Part shown: positions 1 through 8,198 of the stretch, one piece after another | Layout: the number at the start of each line of letters is the position of its first letter | Position numbering within the stretch: position 1 is the stretch's first letter | Assembly (NCBI GenBank): GCA_028288085.1 | Contig: JAQBOK010000276.1 | Location: forward strand, 1 to 45,677 | Direction: 5' to 3' | DNA length: 45,677 nucleotides | From: Mucilaginibacter sp. | GTDB lineage: Bacteria; Bacteroidota; Bacteroidia; Sphingobacteriales; Sphingobacteriaceae | Made by a program: the position numbers and the translations under genes | The notes under the pieces: model-generated | What the model was told of the DNA's origin: nothing | Database searches by the model: none | Seen by the model: the letters and a program-made list of their open reading frames with translations, nothing else

Positions 1-1631
1 TGAATAGCTTTGTGGTAAAGCATCTGATCGGTATAAATCCGCGCCAATGTTTCGGTTACCAGCTCATCCTGGTCTTCGGCGCTCCTTCTAGCTTTATTTT
101 CAGTATCCAGTTTGTCGCCGCTTGGCGGGCTGATATGAGGTTCTTCCACTATAAAGCGTTTAATTATCCTATCCTCTTTTGTCTTCATATCAAACTCAAC
201 GGTTTGCTGTGATGTGCTCCTATCCAGCTCTTCAACCGCATTGAGGTGAAATATATTTTCGTAATACTGCTGCTGCAATTCTGCAGCACCGCTCTGCCTT
301 ATCGCCTGCGAGGTATCTAATTTAAAGGGCTGATATATGCCTGCATGCTCTTTACGTGTTTTGTCGAGCCACCACATAAAGGTATAAGGCATTTTATCAT
401 CATGATATTTTGATACCTCCTGGTTTTCTGTCGCTGTTGTCTCTTTTAAAATCGCCTGGTCATTCACTGTATCGCCCAAAGCAACAGGTGATTCACTTTC
501 CGTGGGTTCAACTTGCTTACGATCACCAACTGCACGATCAAATAAAAAATAATCAGTTGCAGCTATATTGCCCACTATCAATTTTTCGGCCTCATCGTCC
601 AGGTTAAGCGGCCGATCTTTTTGTACTATATTTCCCCGGGTTGATCCGCTTGTAGTCTCTTCCTGTTGCGGCTCTACCTTATCTTTTGATTTAGCAATAG
701 GTGCAAAACTTATATCTTCAATACCTACTATCTCATCATAAACATCATCATCAATATCCTTTGGCATTTCGTCACGCTCATCAGAAACTGCTTCTGTTAT
801 CAATTCATCATCCTCAACATTTCCTTCAGCAAGTGTATTTTCCTCTTTATCCCACTCAATTATTACCTCATTCGCAGTTTCATCTTCACCGGATGTCAAT
901 TCGGCCACTTCTTCTGATTGCCCCTGCTCAAGCCCACCCGCTTCAGTTACCAATTCGTCCTCATAAAAACTCTTATTAGCTGATGTGATCGTAATCGGTT
1001 CAACATTTTCGCTGCCTTCAGCTATAAGGTTTTCCGAAGGACTATCTTCACCATCAGATAATTCTACCACTTCTTCAGGCTCTGCACCTGTTACATCTTC
1101 AATAGTGTCTTGTTCATTAACTGCTAACTCCGGCTCAACTATATCCTGTTCTGTATCTACAATATTGTTTATGGATTCAACTTCCTGTCGCTCATCATCA
1201 GCAATAACAACTGCATCCACTTTGATTTTTTCATCCACATCAGATTCGCCTTCAGCATGCTTCTCTTCAACCCTGCTAAAATCATTCTGATCCTCCCCTT
1301 GTTCGTCTTGTTGTCTGGGGTCAATTTGTTCAACTACAGCATACTCAATTATGTCGCTTAGTACCTGGATGATTTGTGTATCAGAAACTTCCGGCAAGCT
1401 GTCGGGAGCATTTACCAGGCTGTAAAGCGTCTTTGGATTGAAATAAATTGCTGCCTGGCTATTATTTTTTTCGCGATCTGAGCGGGAAAGCAAGGCGTGT
1501 AAAAGTCCGCTTTGCGGAAAATCACTCACCAGGCTTTGCAAATCAAAAGCATGTGAATGGCCATTGTTGGTCGGGTTGGCCAACAGATCCCATAAAATTT
1601 CGTTCTGCTTGTTATTTAGGTGTTGATCCAC
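1..1631 (-). CDS. Acidic hypothetical protein, partial (3' end outside window)
   Basis: An open frame of 543 codons runs from a GTG at 1629-1631 off the left edge with no stop. I chose GTG because no in-frame ATG occurs until deep in the protein. It starts 21 bp after the lptE-like stop and in the same frame, so it is probably the last visible gene of that operon. The N-terminal ~100 residues look globular. From about residue 110 to 330 the protein is very rich in Glu and Asp, low in complexity and probably disordered. The last visible residues (VTETLARIYTDQMLYHKAI) resemble the start of a tetratricopeptide helix pair. In related Bacteroidota, as I recall, a protein of this type lies between lptE and secG/groES. 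Function unknown; there is no signal peptide or membrane segment. Confidence 0.85.
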   Translation of the reverse strand, partial: MDQHLNNKQNEILWDLLANPTNNGHSHAFDLQSLVSDFPQSGLLHALLSRSDREKNNSQAAIYFNPKTLYSLVNAPDSLPEVSDTQIIQVLSDIIEYAVVEQIDPRQQDEQGEDQNDFSRVEEKHAEGESDVDEKIKVDAVVIADDERQEVESINNIVDTEQDIVEPELAVNEQDTIEDVTGAEPEEVVELSDGEDSPSENLIAEGSENVEPITITSANKSFYEDELVTEAGGLEQGQSEEVAELTSGEDETANEVIIEWDKEENTLAEGNVEDDELITEAVSDERDEMPKDIDDDVYDEIVGIEDISFAPIAKSKDKVEPQQEETTSGSTRGNIVQKDRPLNLDDEAEKLIVGNIAATDYFLFDRAVGDRKQVEPTESESPVALGDTVNDQAILKETTATENQEVSKYHDDKMPYTFMWWLDKTRKEHAGIYQPFKLDTSQAIRQSGAAELQQQYYENIFHLNAVEELDRSTSQQTVEFDMKTKEDRIIKRFIVEEPHISPPSGDKLDTENKARRSAEDQDELVTETLARIYTDQMLYHKAI

Positions 1632-1652
1632 GAGGTTGAAACTACGAATTGC

Positions 1653-2168
1653 TTACCAATTAGCAAAGGCTCTGTTAAAAATATCTTCTGTTAACTGCGC
1701 AATGATAGTGGTAATTAAAGCCTGTTCATGGTCGGCAATGTTACCAGTAAAATCTGCATGAGCAGGAAAAGACTGTGTAAAATTAAACTTTTTGTCTGCA
1801 ATATTGGTGTAAATTACGTTAACTGTAATGGTTAGGCGCTCGGCACCGGCAATAGGAGCCACATTATTATTGGTAGCCTGGATTGAAACAGGCTCAATTA
1901 CATAATTTGTTATGGTGCCCGTCATTTTTGCTGTAGCCTCGCCCTGTACAATAGATAAACGGGTTGTAGAACGTATTTTGGCCTTTAGAGCTTCCGTAAA
2001 CTGCTGGCTCAGATAGTTTATAACCAGGGGGGAATTGTTTTCGAAGTATTCAACATTAATTGTTTTTAACTCCAGTGGGATTGATGAGCCGTTAAGTTTT
2101 ACAGTACAGGATTGATTAAATAAAACCAAAAAACTCACAGCTATTAGAATCGAAAATATTCTTTTCAT
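1653..2168 (-). CDS. lptE: LptE-like lipoprotein (LPS-assembly)
   Basis: A 171-residue protein with a lipoprotein signal peptide: a basic start, a hydrophobic stretch, and Cys21 as the probable lipidated residue after FNQS. The rest resembles the Bacteroidota LptE family, with the typical run of beta strands and a C-terminal helix. LptE plugs the LptD barrel in the outer membrane and helps insert lipopolysaccharide into the outer leaflet. The gene starts 3 bp after the stop of the sigma-54 type regulator and is followed 21 bp later by an acidic protein, so all three are likely co-transcribed. The LptE assignment rests on size, lipobox, pattern and gene order; overall identity within this family is low. 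Confidence 0.85.
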   Translation of the reverse strand: MKRIFSILIAVSFLVLFNQSCTVKLNGSSIPLELKTINVEYFENNSPLVINYLSQQFTEALKAKIRSTTRLSIVQGEATAKMTGTITNYVIEPVSIQATNNNVAPIAGAERLTITVNVIYTNIADKKFNFTQSFPAHADFTGNIADHEQALITTIIAQLTEDIFNRAFANW

Positions 2169-2171
2169 TAA

Positions 2172-3407
2172 TTATAAATCTAGCTCTTTTATTTTACGAT
2201 ATAATGTTCTTTCAGATATTCCCAATTCATTTGCGGCAAGCTTCCTTTTTCCCTTATGCTTTTTAAGCGCCTTACGTATCAGGTCTGATTCCTTTTCAAC
2301 CAGCGACAGCGATTCCTCTACTTCTTCAGCATCATGCGTTATGTTAAAAGTATCATTATTGTTGTTAATAACGGGGTGCTTCAATGTAAATTGTGCATCC
2401 TGGTTACTTCCGGGCAGTTCAATGTCGCGATATAATTGGTTTAAGGTTTGGCTATTACCGGCATAGTTTGAAGAAACACCACCATGCTCTATAATCTCCG
2501 CCACTAACTTTTTCAGATCATTCATATCCCGCTTCATATCAAACAACACTTTATATAATATGTCCCGCTCAGAAAAATCATCTTTAGGCTGATTGTCCAG
2601 GCGCATAGGCAAATTCCTGCTTGTTGCTTCAAGCGGAATATAGTTAAGCAATATTTGCGAAGTTATTAACCTGTCCCGTTCAAGCACTGCCAATTGCTCG
2701 GCTATATTTTTTAACTGGCGCACGTTACCAGGCCACGAATAATTGACCAAAAGTTGTTGAGCTTCCTCATCCAATAGTATGGGCGGTGTGCGGTACTTAT
2801 CAGTAAAATCAGAGGTAAACTTTCTAAAAAGCAGGTAAATATCTTCCTTACGGTCGCGTAGTGGCGGTATCCGCAAGGGGACAGTGTTTAAACGGTAATA
2901 AAGATCTTCCCTGAATTTACCATTCCGTACAGCCTCGTAAACATCCACATTGGTGGCAGCAATAACCCTCACATTGGTTTTTTCAACTTTTGATGAACCC
3001 ACTTTTATATACTGGCCAGACTCCAGCACACGTAACAAACGTGCCTGTGTACCAAGCGGCATTTCGGCTATTTCATCTAAAAATATCGTTCCACCATTTA
3101 CTGTTTCAAAATAACCTTTACGTTCGCCAATGGCGCCTGTATAAGCTCCTTTTTCGTGGCCAAACAGTTCAGAATCAATTGTACCTTCCGGAATTGCGCC
3201 GCAGTTAACAGCGATGAAAGGCCCATGTTTACGTGGGCTCATCTGGTGAATGATGTGAGAAAATACCTCTTTCCCGCTACCGCTTTCGCCTGTAATTAAA
3301 ACAGATATGTCTGTCGGCGCCACCTGGTTGGCAATATTTATAGCCCGGTTTAATAAAGGCGAACTGCCAATAATACCAAAGCGTTGTTTTATTTCTTGTA
3401 TTTCCAT
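2172..3407 (-). CDS. Sigma-54 interacting AAA+ transcriptional regulator (no receiver domain)
   Basis: A 411-residue enhancer-binding protein. The central AAA+ domain starts almost at residue 10, with Walker A GESGSGKE (40-47), the sigma-54 contact loop written GAYTGA (87-92) instead of the usual GAFTGA, and Walker B GGTIFLDE (105-112). A linker of about 100 residues follows, then a Fis-type helix-turn-helix in the last ~40 residues (KLAANELGISERTLYRKIKE). There is no N-terminal receiver, GAF or PAS domain, so activity must be controlled by a partner, by expression, or by the linker. Family role: ATP-driven opening of sigma-54 promoters. It lies directly upstream of the lptE-like gene (3-bp gap), and this pairing is common in Bacteroidota. 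Its targets cannot be told from the window. Confidence 0.95.
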   Translation of the reverse strand: MEIQEIKQRFGIIGSSPLLNRAINIANQVAPTDISVLITGESGSGKEVFSHIIHQMSPRKHGPFIAVNCGAIPEGTIDSELFGHEKGAYTGAIGERKGYFETVNGGTIFLDEIAEMPLGTQARLLRVLESGQYIKVGSSKVEKTNVRVIAATNVDVYEAVRNGKFREDLYYRLNTVPLRIPPLRDRKEDIYLLFRKFTSDFTDKYRTPPILLDEEAQQLLVNYSWPGNVRQLKNIAEQLAVLERDRLITSQILLNYIPLEATSRNLPMRLDNQPKDDFSERDILYKVLFDMKRDMNDLKKLVAEIIEHGGVSSNYAGNSQTLNQLYRDIELPGSNQDAQFTLKHPVINNNNDTFNITHDAEEVEESLSLVEKESDLIRKALKKHKGKRKLAANELGISERTLYRKIKELDL

Positions 3408-3495
3408 AGATTGTTTAGTGAGTAGCTGATTAGGTTTATTATTGAGTGGTTTATTAATCCAACTTAACCTTAGTCAACCCTATCAACCAATAAAC
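3408..3495. repeat. Short degenerate repeats between miaB and the sigma-54 regulator
   Basis: This 88-bp gap holds loosely repeated 6-8 bp words: TCAACC twice, CAATCAACT, and on the other side TTTATTATTGAG / TTTATTAATCC. It looks like the low-complexity tandem debris often seen between genes in this group. I see no clear promoter box or hairpin with a U-tract. Confidence 0.3.
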
Positions 3496-5007
3496 TCAAT
3501 CAACTAATTTTCCTATCAAAGTTGCCGTTGTGGTTCTTTCAACCAAAACATTTACATACTGCCCGGGTTTGTATCTTTCATCAACCGGGAATACAACCAT
3601 CGCGTTCTGGTCGCTTCTACCACAATAATCTTTATTCGATTTTTTAGAAAAACCTTCAATTAATACTTTTTGCTCTTTGCCCAATTGTGTCTGTAAACGT
3701 ATAAAAGAATGTTGTTGCTGTTTAGCTACGATCTCCTTCAAACGGCTTCTTTTTACCTCATCGGGAATGTCGTCGGCATATTTTTTTGCTGCCAATGTTC
3801 CCGGCCTTTCAGAATACATAAACATATAGGCAAAATCATAGTGCACATAATCCATCATATTTAAAGTATCCCGGTGTTCTTCATCAGTTTCGCTGCAGAA
3901 ACCGGTTATAACATCGGTTGAAATGGCGCAGCCAGGAATGATCCTGCGTATTGCATCAATACGGTTTATATACCAGTCACGATCATAAGTACGGTTCATC
4001 AGCTCAAGTACCCGGCTGTTGCCTGATTGTACCGGTAAATGAATGTAATTGCAAATATTATCGTGCTTCGCTATCATGTATAAAACTTCGTCTGTAATAT
4101 CTTTTGGATGCGAAGTAGAAAAACGTACACGCAGATCAGGGTGAATTGCGGCAACCATTTCGAGAAGATTCGCAAAGTTGACTCCTTCACCAGCCTCACC
4201 TAAATCCTCTCCAAAGGAGAGGACTTTTTTATCTTCCTTATTTAGTATTCCTTCTTCAGAACTCTCTCCTTCGGAGAGGGTAGGGTGAGGCTTCTTCCAT
4301 TTATACGAATCCACATTTTGGCCCAGCAAAGTCACCTCACGGTAGCCCTGGTTAAACAGGTCTGTACATTCTTTTACTATGGATTGTGGCTCGCGGCTAC
4401 GCTCGCGACCACGAGTAAAAGGCACCACACAGAACGAACACATATTGTCGCAGCCACGCATTATGGAAACAAAAGCGTTGATACCGTTACTATTTAAGCG
4501 TACCGGACTAATATCGGCGTACGTTTCCTCGCGTGATAGTAATACGTTTACCGCTTTCTGACCATCATCTACCCGCCCTATCAGGCCAGGCAGATCGCGG
4601 TATGCATCCGGGCCAACAACTACATCAACTAATTTCTCTTCTTCAAGGAATTTTGACTTTAGCCGTTCGGCCATGCAGCCTAATACGCCAACTATTAATC
4701 CCGGGTTTTTAACTTTTGCAATAGTGAATTCCTTTAAACGATTACGAACCCGCACCTCGGCATTTTCACGTATCGAACAGGTATTAATGAAAATAACATC
4801 GGCAATATTATAATCAGATGTTGTTTCAAATCCCTGGTCAAGTAAAATAGAAGCTACTATTTCGCTATCCGAAAAATTCATGGCACAGCCATAACTTTCT
4901 ATATAAAGCTTACGACCGTTGTTTTTTCCCTTAGGCTCCAACAATAATGCCTCTCCCTGCCTGCTCTCGTCGTGTGTTTTATCCGGAATTACCAAATCCA
5001 TCATCAT
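3496..5007 (-). CDS. miaB: tRNA-2-methylthio-N6-dimethylallyladenosine synthase MiaB with in-frame repeat insertion
   Basis: A 503-residue radical-SAM methylthiotransferase that adds the 2-methylthio group to i6A37 in tRNA. The N-terminal MTTase domain carries the auxiliary-cluster cysteines Cys41, Cys77 and Cys111. The radical SAM motif CDNMCSFC gives Cys186, Cys190 and Cys193. A TRAM RNA-binding domain occupies about the last 60 residues. Residues ~239-272 are an extra segment encoded by a 99-bp palindromic repeat (4193-4291) inserted in frame after the [11 protein letters not shown] motif. The flanking catalytic domain is intact, so the enzyme is probably functional. Three ATGs in a row open the gene, so the exact start among the first three codons is uncertain. 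It reads toward the sigma-54 regulator, 88 bp away, but probably forms its own unit. Confidence 0.97.
   Translation of the reverse strand: MMMDLVIPDKTHDESRQGEALLLEPKGKNNGRKLYIESYGCAMNFSDSEIVASILLDQGFETTSDYNIADVIFINTCSIRENAEVRVRNRLKEFTIAKVKNPGLIVGVLGCMAERLKSKFLEEEKLVDVVVGPDAYRDLPGLIGRVDDGQKAVNVLLSREETYADISPVRLNSNGINAFVSIMRGCDNMCSFCVVPFTRGRERSREPQSIVKECTDLFNQGYREVTLLGQNVDSYKWKKPHPTLSEGESSEEGILNKEDKKVLSFGEDLGEAGEGVNFANLLEMVAAIHPDLRVRFSTSHPKDITDEVLYMIAKHDNICNYIHLPVQSGNSRVLELMNRTYDRDWYINRIDAIRRIIPGCAISTDVITGFCSETDEEHRDTLNMMDYVHYDFAYMFMYSERPGTLAAKKYADDIPDEVKRSRLKEIVAKQQQHSFIRLQTQLGKEQKVLIEGFSKKSNKDYCGRSDQNAMVVFPVDERYKPGQYVNVLVERTTTATLIGKLVD
4193..4291. repeat. Palindromic repeat element inside miaB (99 bp)
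   Basis: The two ends form an imperfect inverted repeat of about 28 bp: 4193-4221 and 4264-4291, beginning GCCTCACC and ending GGTGAGGC. Each arm contains its own small hairpin: TCCTCTCC-AAA-GGAGAGGA at 4205-4223 and CTCTCC-TTC-GGAGAG at 4264-4278. The total is 99 bp, exactly 33 codons, with no stop in the miaB frame. Its form is that of intergenic REP-like palindromes seen in Bacteroidota genomes; that likeness is from memory and not checked here. Confidence 0.8.
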
Positions 5008-5023
5008 TAAAAAAATTGAGCAG

Positions 5024-5031
5024 CAAAATTA
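5024..5031 (-). promoter_or_regulatory. Putative -7 box of miaB (TAATTTTG)
   Basis: On the minus strand TAATTTTG fits the Bacteroidota -7 consensus TAnnTTTG. It ends 16 nt before the miaB ATG, implying a leader of only about 10 nt. No clear TTTG -33 box is present; the dyad at 5054-5068 occupies that position instead. Confidence 0.4.
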
Positions 5032-5053
5032 CACAAACTTTTAAATATAAAGT

Positions 5054-5068
5054 GACAGTTTGTCACGT
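5054..5068. promoter_or_regulatory. Perfect dyad GTGACAGTTTGTCAC
   Basis: A perfect 6-bp inverted repeat with a 3-nt centre, placed where a -33 element or operator of miaB would be. TGTCA, read on the minus strand, is followed after 23 nt by TAATTTTG. The same TGACA/TGTCA half-sites and the same 23-nt spacing recur upstream of the osmC-family gene (42826-42841). Confidence 0.35.
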
Positions 5069-5409
5069 TTAACAAAATTGACATTCTATTGTTATAACTA
5101 AGTGCAACATCATAACCGGGGTAAAAGACGAATACCTGAACGGCTTATCATTTTATTGGCTGTAATTATTACTTATACTCGGCGTCGCTTATAAACGCGA
5201 TCCTGCAACATCATTTTTCAGCTCCTTTATAAAGGTCTGCCGGATAAGCCAAAACCAGTTGTTGGATATGATAAAAAAACTTAAAATAGGGTTAACACCA
5301 CTATAATGAAAGTTAGTAACTTGCCCAATAAGTATTAACACTTTAAGGTGTGTAAAAACAGATAAGCAAAGAAACTGAAGAATAACCAAATAAAAGTGGT
5401 AGCTAAACA

Positions 5410-7230
5410 ATGGGGATAAAATTTCTGAAACACAAATGGCAAAAGCGATTGCTTATTTTTTCCCTGATCTTCTTAGGCATCATATTGATCTTTTCATTTT
5501 TGGTCAACTTATACTGGTCACCAATATTAGCCGGCAAGGTAAAAAGCACCGTTTTAACCAGCAGTGATAGTTTATACACCATTGAATTTTCTGACGCTAA
5601 GCTCCATATAATAAGGGGAGAGATAGACATATATAATATTACTTTAAAGCCGGATACGGCAGTATATAACCGGCGAAAGAAAAACCACCTGGCCCCAAAT
5701 AACCTGGTAGAACTACATGTAAAGCGCATTGTATTATCACACATCCATCCTTTTAAACTTTATTTTCAGCATAAGCTTGATATTGGCAAGGTGATACTAA
5801 AAGAGCCCGAATTAAATGTAAGCTACCAGTTAAATCACACAAAGGATACTACAATAAAAGACAGGCGCACCACATGGCAAAAAATGTCTAAATCGCTTAA
5901 ATCGATCCATATTGGTGAGATATTGCTGAATGACGTGAAGTTTAAATATGAAGATTACTCGGGGAACAAGATGGTGATATCTGAGTTAAAGGAAATGAAT
6001 TTAAGCGCGAACGATCTGTTGATTGATTCGACAACTCAAACCGATAAGTCGAGGCTTTTGTACTGTAAGAATATTTTAACCGAACTGAACAACTATTCGG
6101 GTAAAACAGCTGATGGGTTATACGTCTATAGAATGAAATCCATGCGCTTGTCTACACAAACTTCAAAATTAAATATAGAGGGCCTTGACCTGCAACCTGT
6201 AAAGGCTGATGTGTTTTTTGATAAAAGCATGCATGACCGTTTTAAGATTCATCTCGATTCATTCCAGCTTAATAATTTCGACTTTGTATCATACCATAAA
6301 TACCGCATATTGAGGGCATCGAACATGGTATTATCTCATGGCAGTGTAGATATATTTAACAACCCAAATAAGAAGCCGTCTGAAATTGATAAGGTTAAGA
6401 CCTTTCCAAACTTTGGCTTAGAACAGTTAAAGGCCGATCTGACCATTGATACCATTAAGGCCAGGCATATCAATGTGAGCTATACAGAATTCAACAAAAA
6501 GTCTAATAAAAGCGGAACTATTACTTTCAATAATACCTCTGCACAGTTTTTAAACGTAACTACCAACAAACCAGCACTGCAAAAAAATAATATAATTACT
6601 GCACAGATAAGTAGTTATTTTATGAATACAGGTAAGGTGGATGCAACTTTCACCTTTAACCTGACAGATAAAAATTTCCCTTTCAGCTACAAGGGCAGCC
6701 TTGGGCCGATGAACCTACAGTCCGTTAACCCTGCGATTATACCTTTGGCGCTGATAAAATTTAACCAGGGAACCGTAACCAGGATGGATTTTGATATCAA
6801 TGCTGATAGCAAAATTTCAAAGGGCAAAGTGGCTATTCTTTATAAAAACCTAAAGGTAACAGTGCTTAAAGCTGATACCGATAATGACAGGTTGAAGCAC
6901 ATGACCATAGCTTCATTATACGCAAATCTGTTGGTTATCAAACGCAACAACCCAGATAACGAAGGCGAACTGCCGAGGTCTTTCTATGTGACCTATAAGC
7001 GGCCAAAAAACGATCCATTTTTTAAAACAATATGGCATACGTTGCTTGACGGTATTAAACCTTGTGCCGGACTTGACGAAAAAATGCAGCAAAATGTTAA
7101 GGCAACATTAAATGAATACAGCCAAAGGAAACAAGAGCACAAAGTAAAAAAAGCACTAAGAATACAGCGAAGGGAAGAACGAAAAAGAAAAAGGGCGTTA
7201 AAAAAAGAAAATAAAGCTCTGGCAAATTGA
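5410..7230 (+). CDS. Membrane-anchored AsmA-like protein of unknown function
   Basis: A 606-residue protein with one N-terminal membrane segment (about residues 13-35) after a basic stretch. A long beta-rich region then contains repeated alternating segments of the kind seen in AsmA/TamB-type proteins, such as 'IHIGEILLNDVKFKYED' and 'INVSYTEFNKK'. The last ~45 residues are a strongly basic helix rich in Lys, Arg and Glu. The topology predicts a periplasmic body held in the inner membrane. AsmA-like proteins are linked to phospholipid transport and outer-membrane homeostasis, but I recognise only the general architecture and no named family. The ATG at 5410 is the first in frame and directly precedes the basic N-terminus. 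A 116-bp gap separates it from the DUF2807 gene. Confidence 0.9.
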   Translation: MGIKFLKHKWQKRLLIFSLIFLGIILIFSFLVNLYWSPILAGKVKSTVLTSSDSLYTIEFSDAKLHIIRGEIDIYNITLKPDTAVYNRRKKNHLAPNNLVELHVKRIVLSHIHPFKLYFQHKLDIGKVILKEPELNVSYQLNHTKDTTIKDRRTTWQKMSKSLKSIHIGEILLNDVKFKYEDYSGNKMVISELKEMNLSANDLLIDSTTQTDKSRLLYCKNILTELNNYSGKTADGLYVYRMKSMRLSTQTSKLNIEGLDLQPVKADVFFDKSMHDRFKIHLDSFQLNNFDFVSYHKYRILRASNMVLSHGSVDIFNNPNKKPSEIDKVKTFPNFGLEQLKADLTIDTIKARHINVSYTEFNKKSNKSGTITFNNTSAQFLNVTTNKPALQKNNIITAQISSYFMNTGKVDATFTFNLTDKNFPFSYKGSLGPMNLQSVNPAIIPLALIKFNQGTVTRMDFDINADSKISKGKVAILYKNLKVTVLKADTDNDRLKHMTIASLYANLLVIKRNNPDNEGELPRSFYVTYKRPKNDPFFKTIWHTLLDGIKPCAGLDEKMQQNVKATLNEYSQRKQEHKVKKALRIQRREERKRKRALKKENKALAN

Positions 7231-7287
7231 TAAGCATGAGTTGCCTTCCAATTACCCGGTTGAAATTTAGCACTCAAAAACAACTAA

Positions 7288-7295
7288 TAAATTTG
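7288..7295 (+). promoter_or_regulatory. Putative -7 box of the DUF2807 gene (TAAATTTG)
   Basis: TAAATTTG matches TAnnTTTG. The expected start of transcription near 7300 would leave a leader of about 45 nt. A possible TTG lies at 7260-7262, but the 25-nt spacing is longer than usual. Confidence 0.4.
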
Positions 7296-7346
7296 CATGC
7301 AACTTTTACCATAGCAAAAGCGTCTATTGATTAAAAATAGAAAATC

Positions 7347-8054
7347 ATGAAACGAATTGCCTTTGTCCTTTTATCAATGATGCTGCTTACGGCCGCGTCA
7401 TTTAACGCATCTGCACAAAGCAGCACAGCGCAAACAAGAGAAGTTTCGGGCTTTAACTCTGTAGCATCAGCCGGCCCGTTTAATGTTCATATCAAAATTG
7501 ACGGAACCGAAAGTGTAAAAGTTGATGCCGATGCCGATATCATTAATGATATTGAAACAATTGTTACCGATGGCACATTGAAGATCAAATTCAAAGATCA
7601 TGAATACCGTCATCACGATGTACATAAAGCTGATGTATATGTTACTGCTAAATCACTTTCTGCCTTGATCAACAGTGGATCCGGCAGTATGAAAGTTGAT
7701 GGCATGATCAGTACTTCAAACTTTAAAGCGGTGCTGAGCGGTTCAGGAAATATTACTACATCTGTAAAATCAGACGGGTTGCACGCAGTGATCAGCGGAT
7801 CGGGCTCAATTAACCTGGATGGTAATACCGGGGATGCTGAAATTGTTGTAACAGGATCGGGCCAGGTACATGGTAAAGAATTAAAGACCCAATCGGCGAA
7901 AGTAACCATAACCGGTTCGGGGGATGTTTATCTTGTTGCCGAGAAAAGCGTTTCTGCGCATATTACCGGTTCTGGCAGCGTTGTATATTCAGGTAATGCC
8001 AATGTTGTGGATACCAGGTACGTCGGTTCTGGCAGGGTTACCAAAGCTGATTAA
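7347..8054 (+). CDS. Secreted head-GIN / DUF2807 beta-helix protein
   Basis: A 235-residue exported protein. Residues 1-23 are a signal peptide ending ASA-Q. The mature part carries the DUF2807 (head-GIN) domain: an N-terminal 'REVSGFNSVASAGPFNVHI' segment and then a regular series of short beta turns each marked by a Gly-Ser-Gly triplet (NSGSGSMKV, LSGSGNITT, ISGSGSINL, VTGSGQVHG, ITGSGDVYL, ITGSGSVVY). These repeats suggest a right-handed beta-helix on the cell surface or in the periplasm. The family is abundant in Bacteroidota and has been called a putative autotransporter adhesin, but its function is not established. The gene stands alone and ends 142 bp before the sprA stop, with a shared terminator between. 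Confidence 0.93.
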   Translation: MKRIAFVLLSMMLLTAASFNASAQSSTAQTREVSGFNSVASAGPFNVHIKIDGTESVKVDADADIINDIETIVTDGTLKIKFKDHEYRHHDVHKADVYVTAKSLSALINSGSGSMKVDGMISTSNFKAVLSGSGNITTSVKSDGLHAVISGSGSINLDGNTGDAEIVVTGSGQVHGKELKTQSAKVTITGSGDVYLVAEKSVSAHITGSGSVVYSGNANVVDTRYVGSGRVTKAD

Positions 8055-8168
8055 GGTTAAATCCTAAATATTATTTCGGGGAAATCGCAACGGGCTACTC
8101 AAGTCGGATAAGATCTCTCTTTATCAATTGCTTACACAAGCAAGTTTAAAATGGCATAATAAATCAAT

Positions 8169-8198
8169 AAAAAAACCACCTTATCCGGTGGTTTTTTT
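8169..8198. terminator. Bidirectional rho-independent terminator
   Basis: AAAAAAACCACC (8169-8180), loop TTATCC, and GGTGGTTTTTTT (8187-8198) form a perfect 12-bp stem whose A/T arms serve as U-tracts on either strand. It lies between the convergent DUF2807 gene and sprA and overlaps the sprA stop codon (8197-8199). Confidence 0.9.

Larger units (their letters stand above)
5008..5409. other. Non-coding gap between divergent miaB and the AsmA-like gene
   Basis: 402 bp without a credible gene. Near miaB it holds a TAATTTTG box (5024-5031, minus strand) and the dyad GTGACAGTTTGTCAC (5054-5068). The rest is AT-rich with scattered stops in all frames. I found no tRNA cloverleaf and no U-tract terminator. 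The plus-strand promoter of the 5410 gene must lie here, but I see no good match to the TAnnTTTG consensus. Confidence 0.5.

Noticed and set aside
12..1639. Several plus-strand reading frames of 63-101 codons
   Set aside because: They all lie opposite the long minus-strand acidic gene, have biased composition (runs of Ser/Thr or His/Leu) and no family likeness.
5104..5300. A plus-strand stretch that reads with only one or two stops, like a decayed gene
   Set aside because: The translated pieces match no family I know and the open runs are short enough to be chance.
5189..5410. A 73-residue minus-strand frame in the gap before the AsmA-like gene
   Set aside because: Hydrophobic and low in complexity, with no start context or homology; it extends to the start of the opposite gene.
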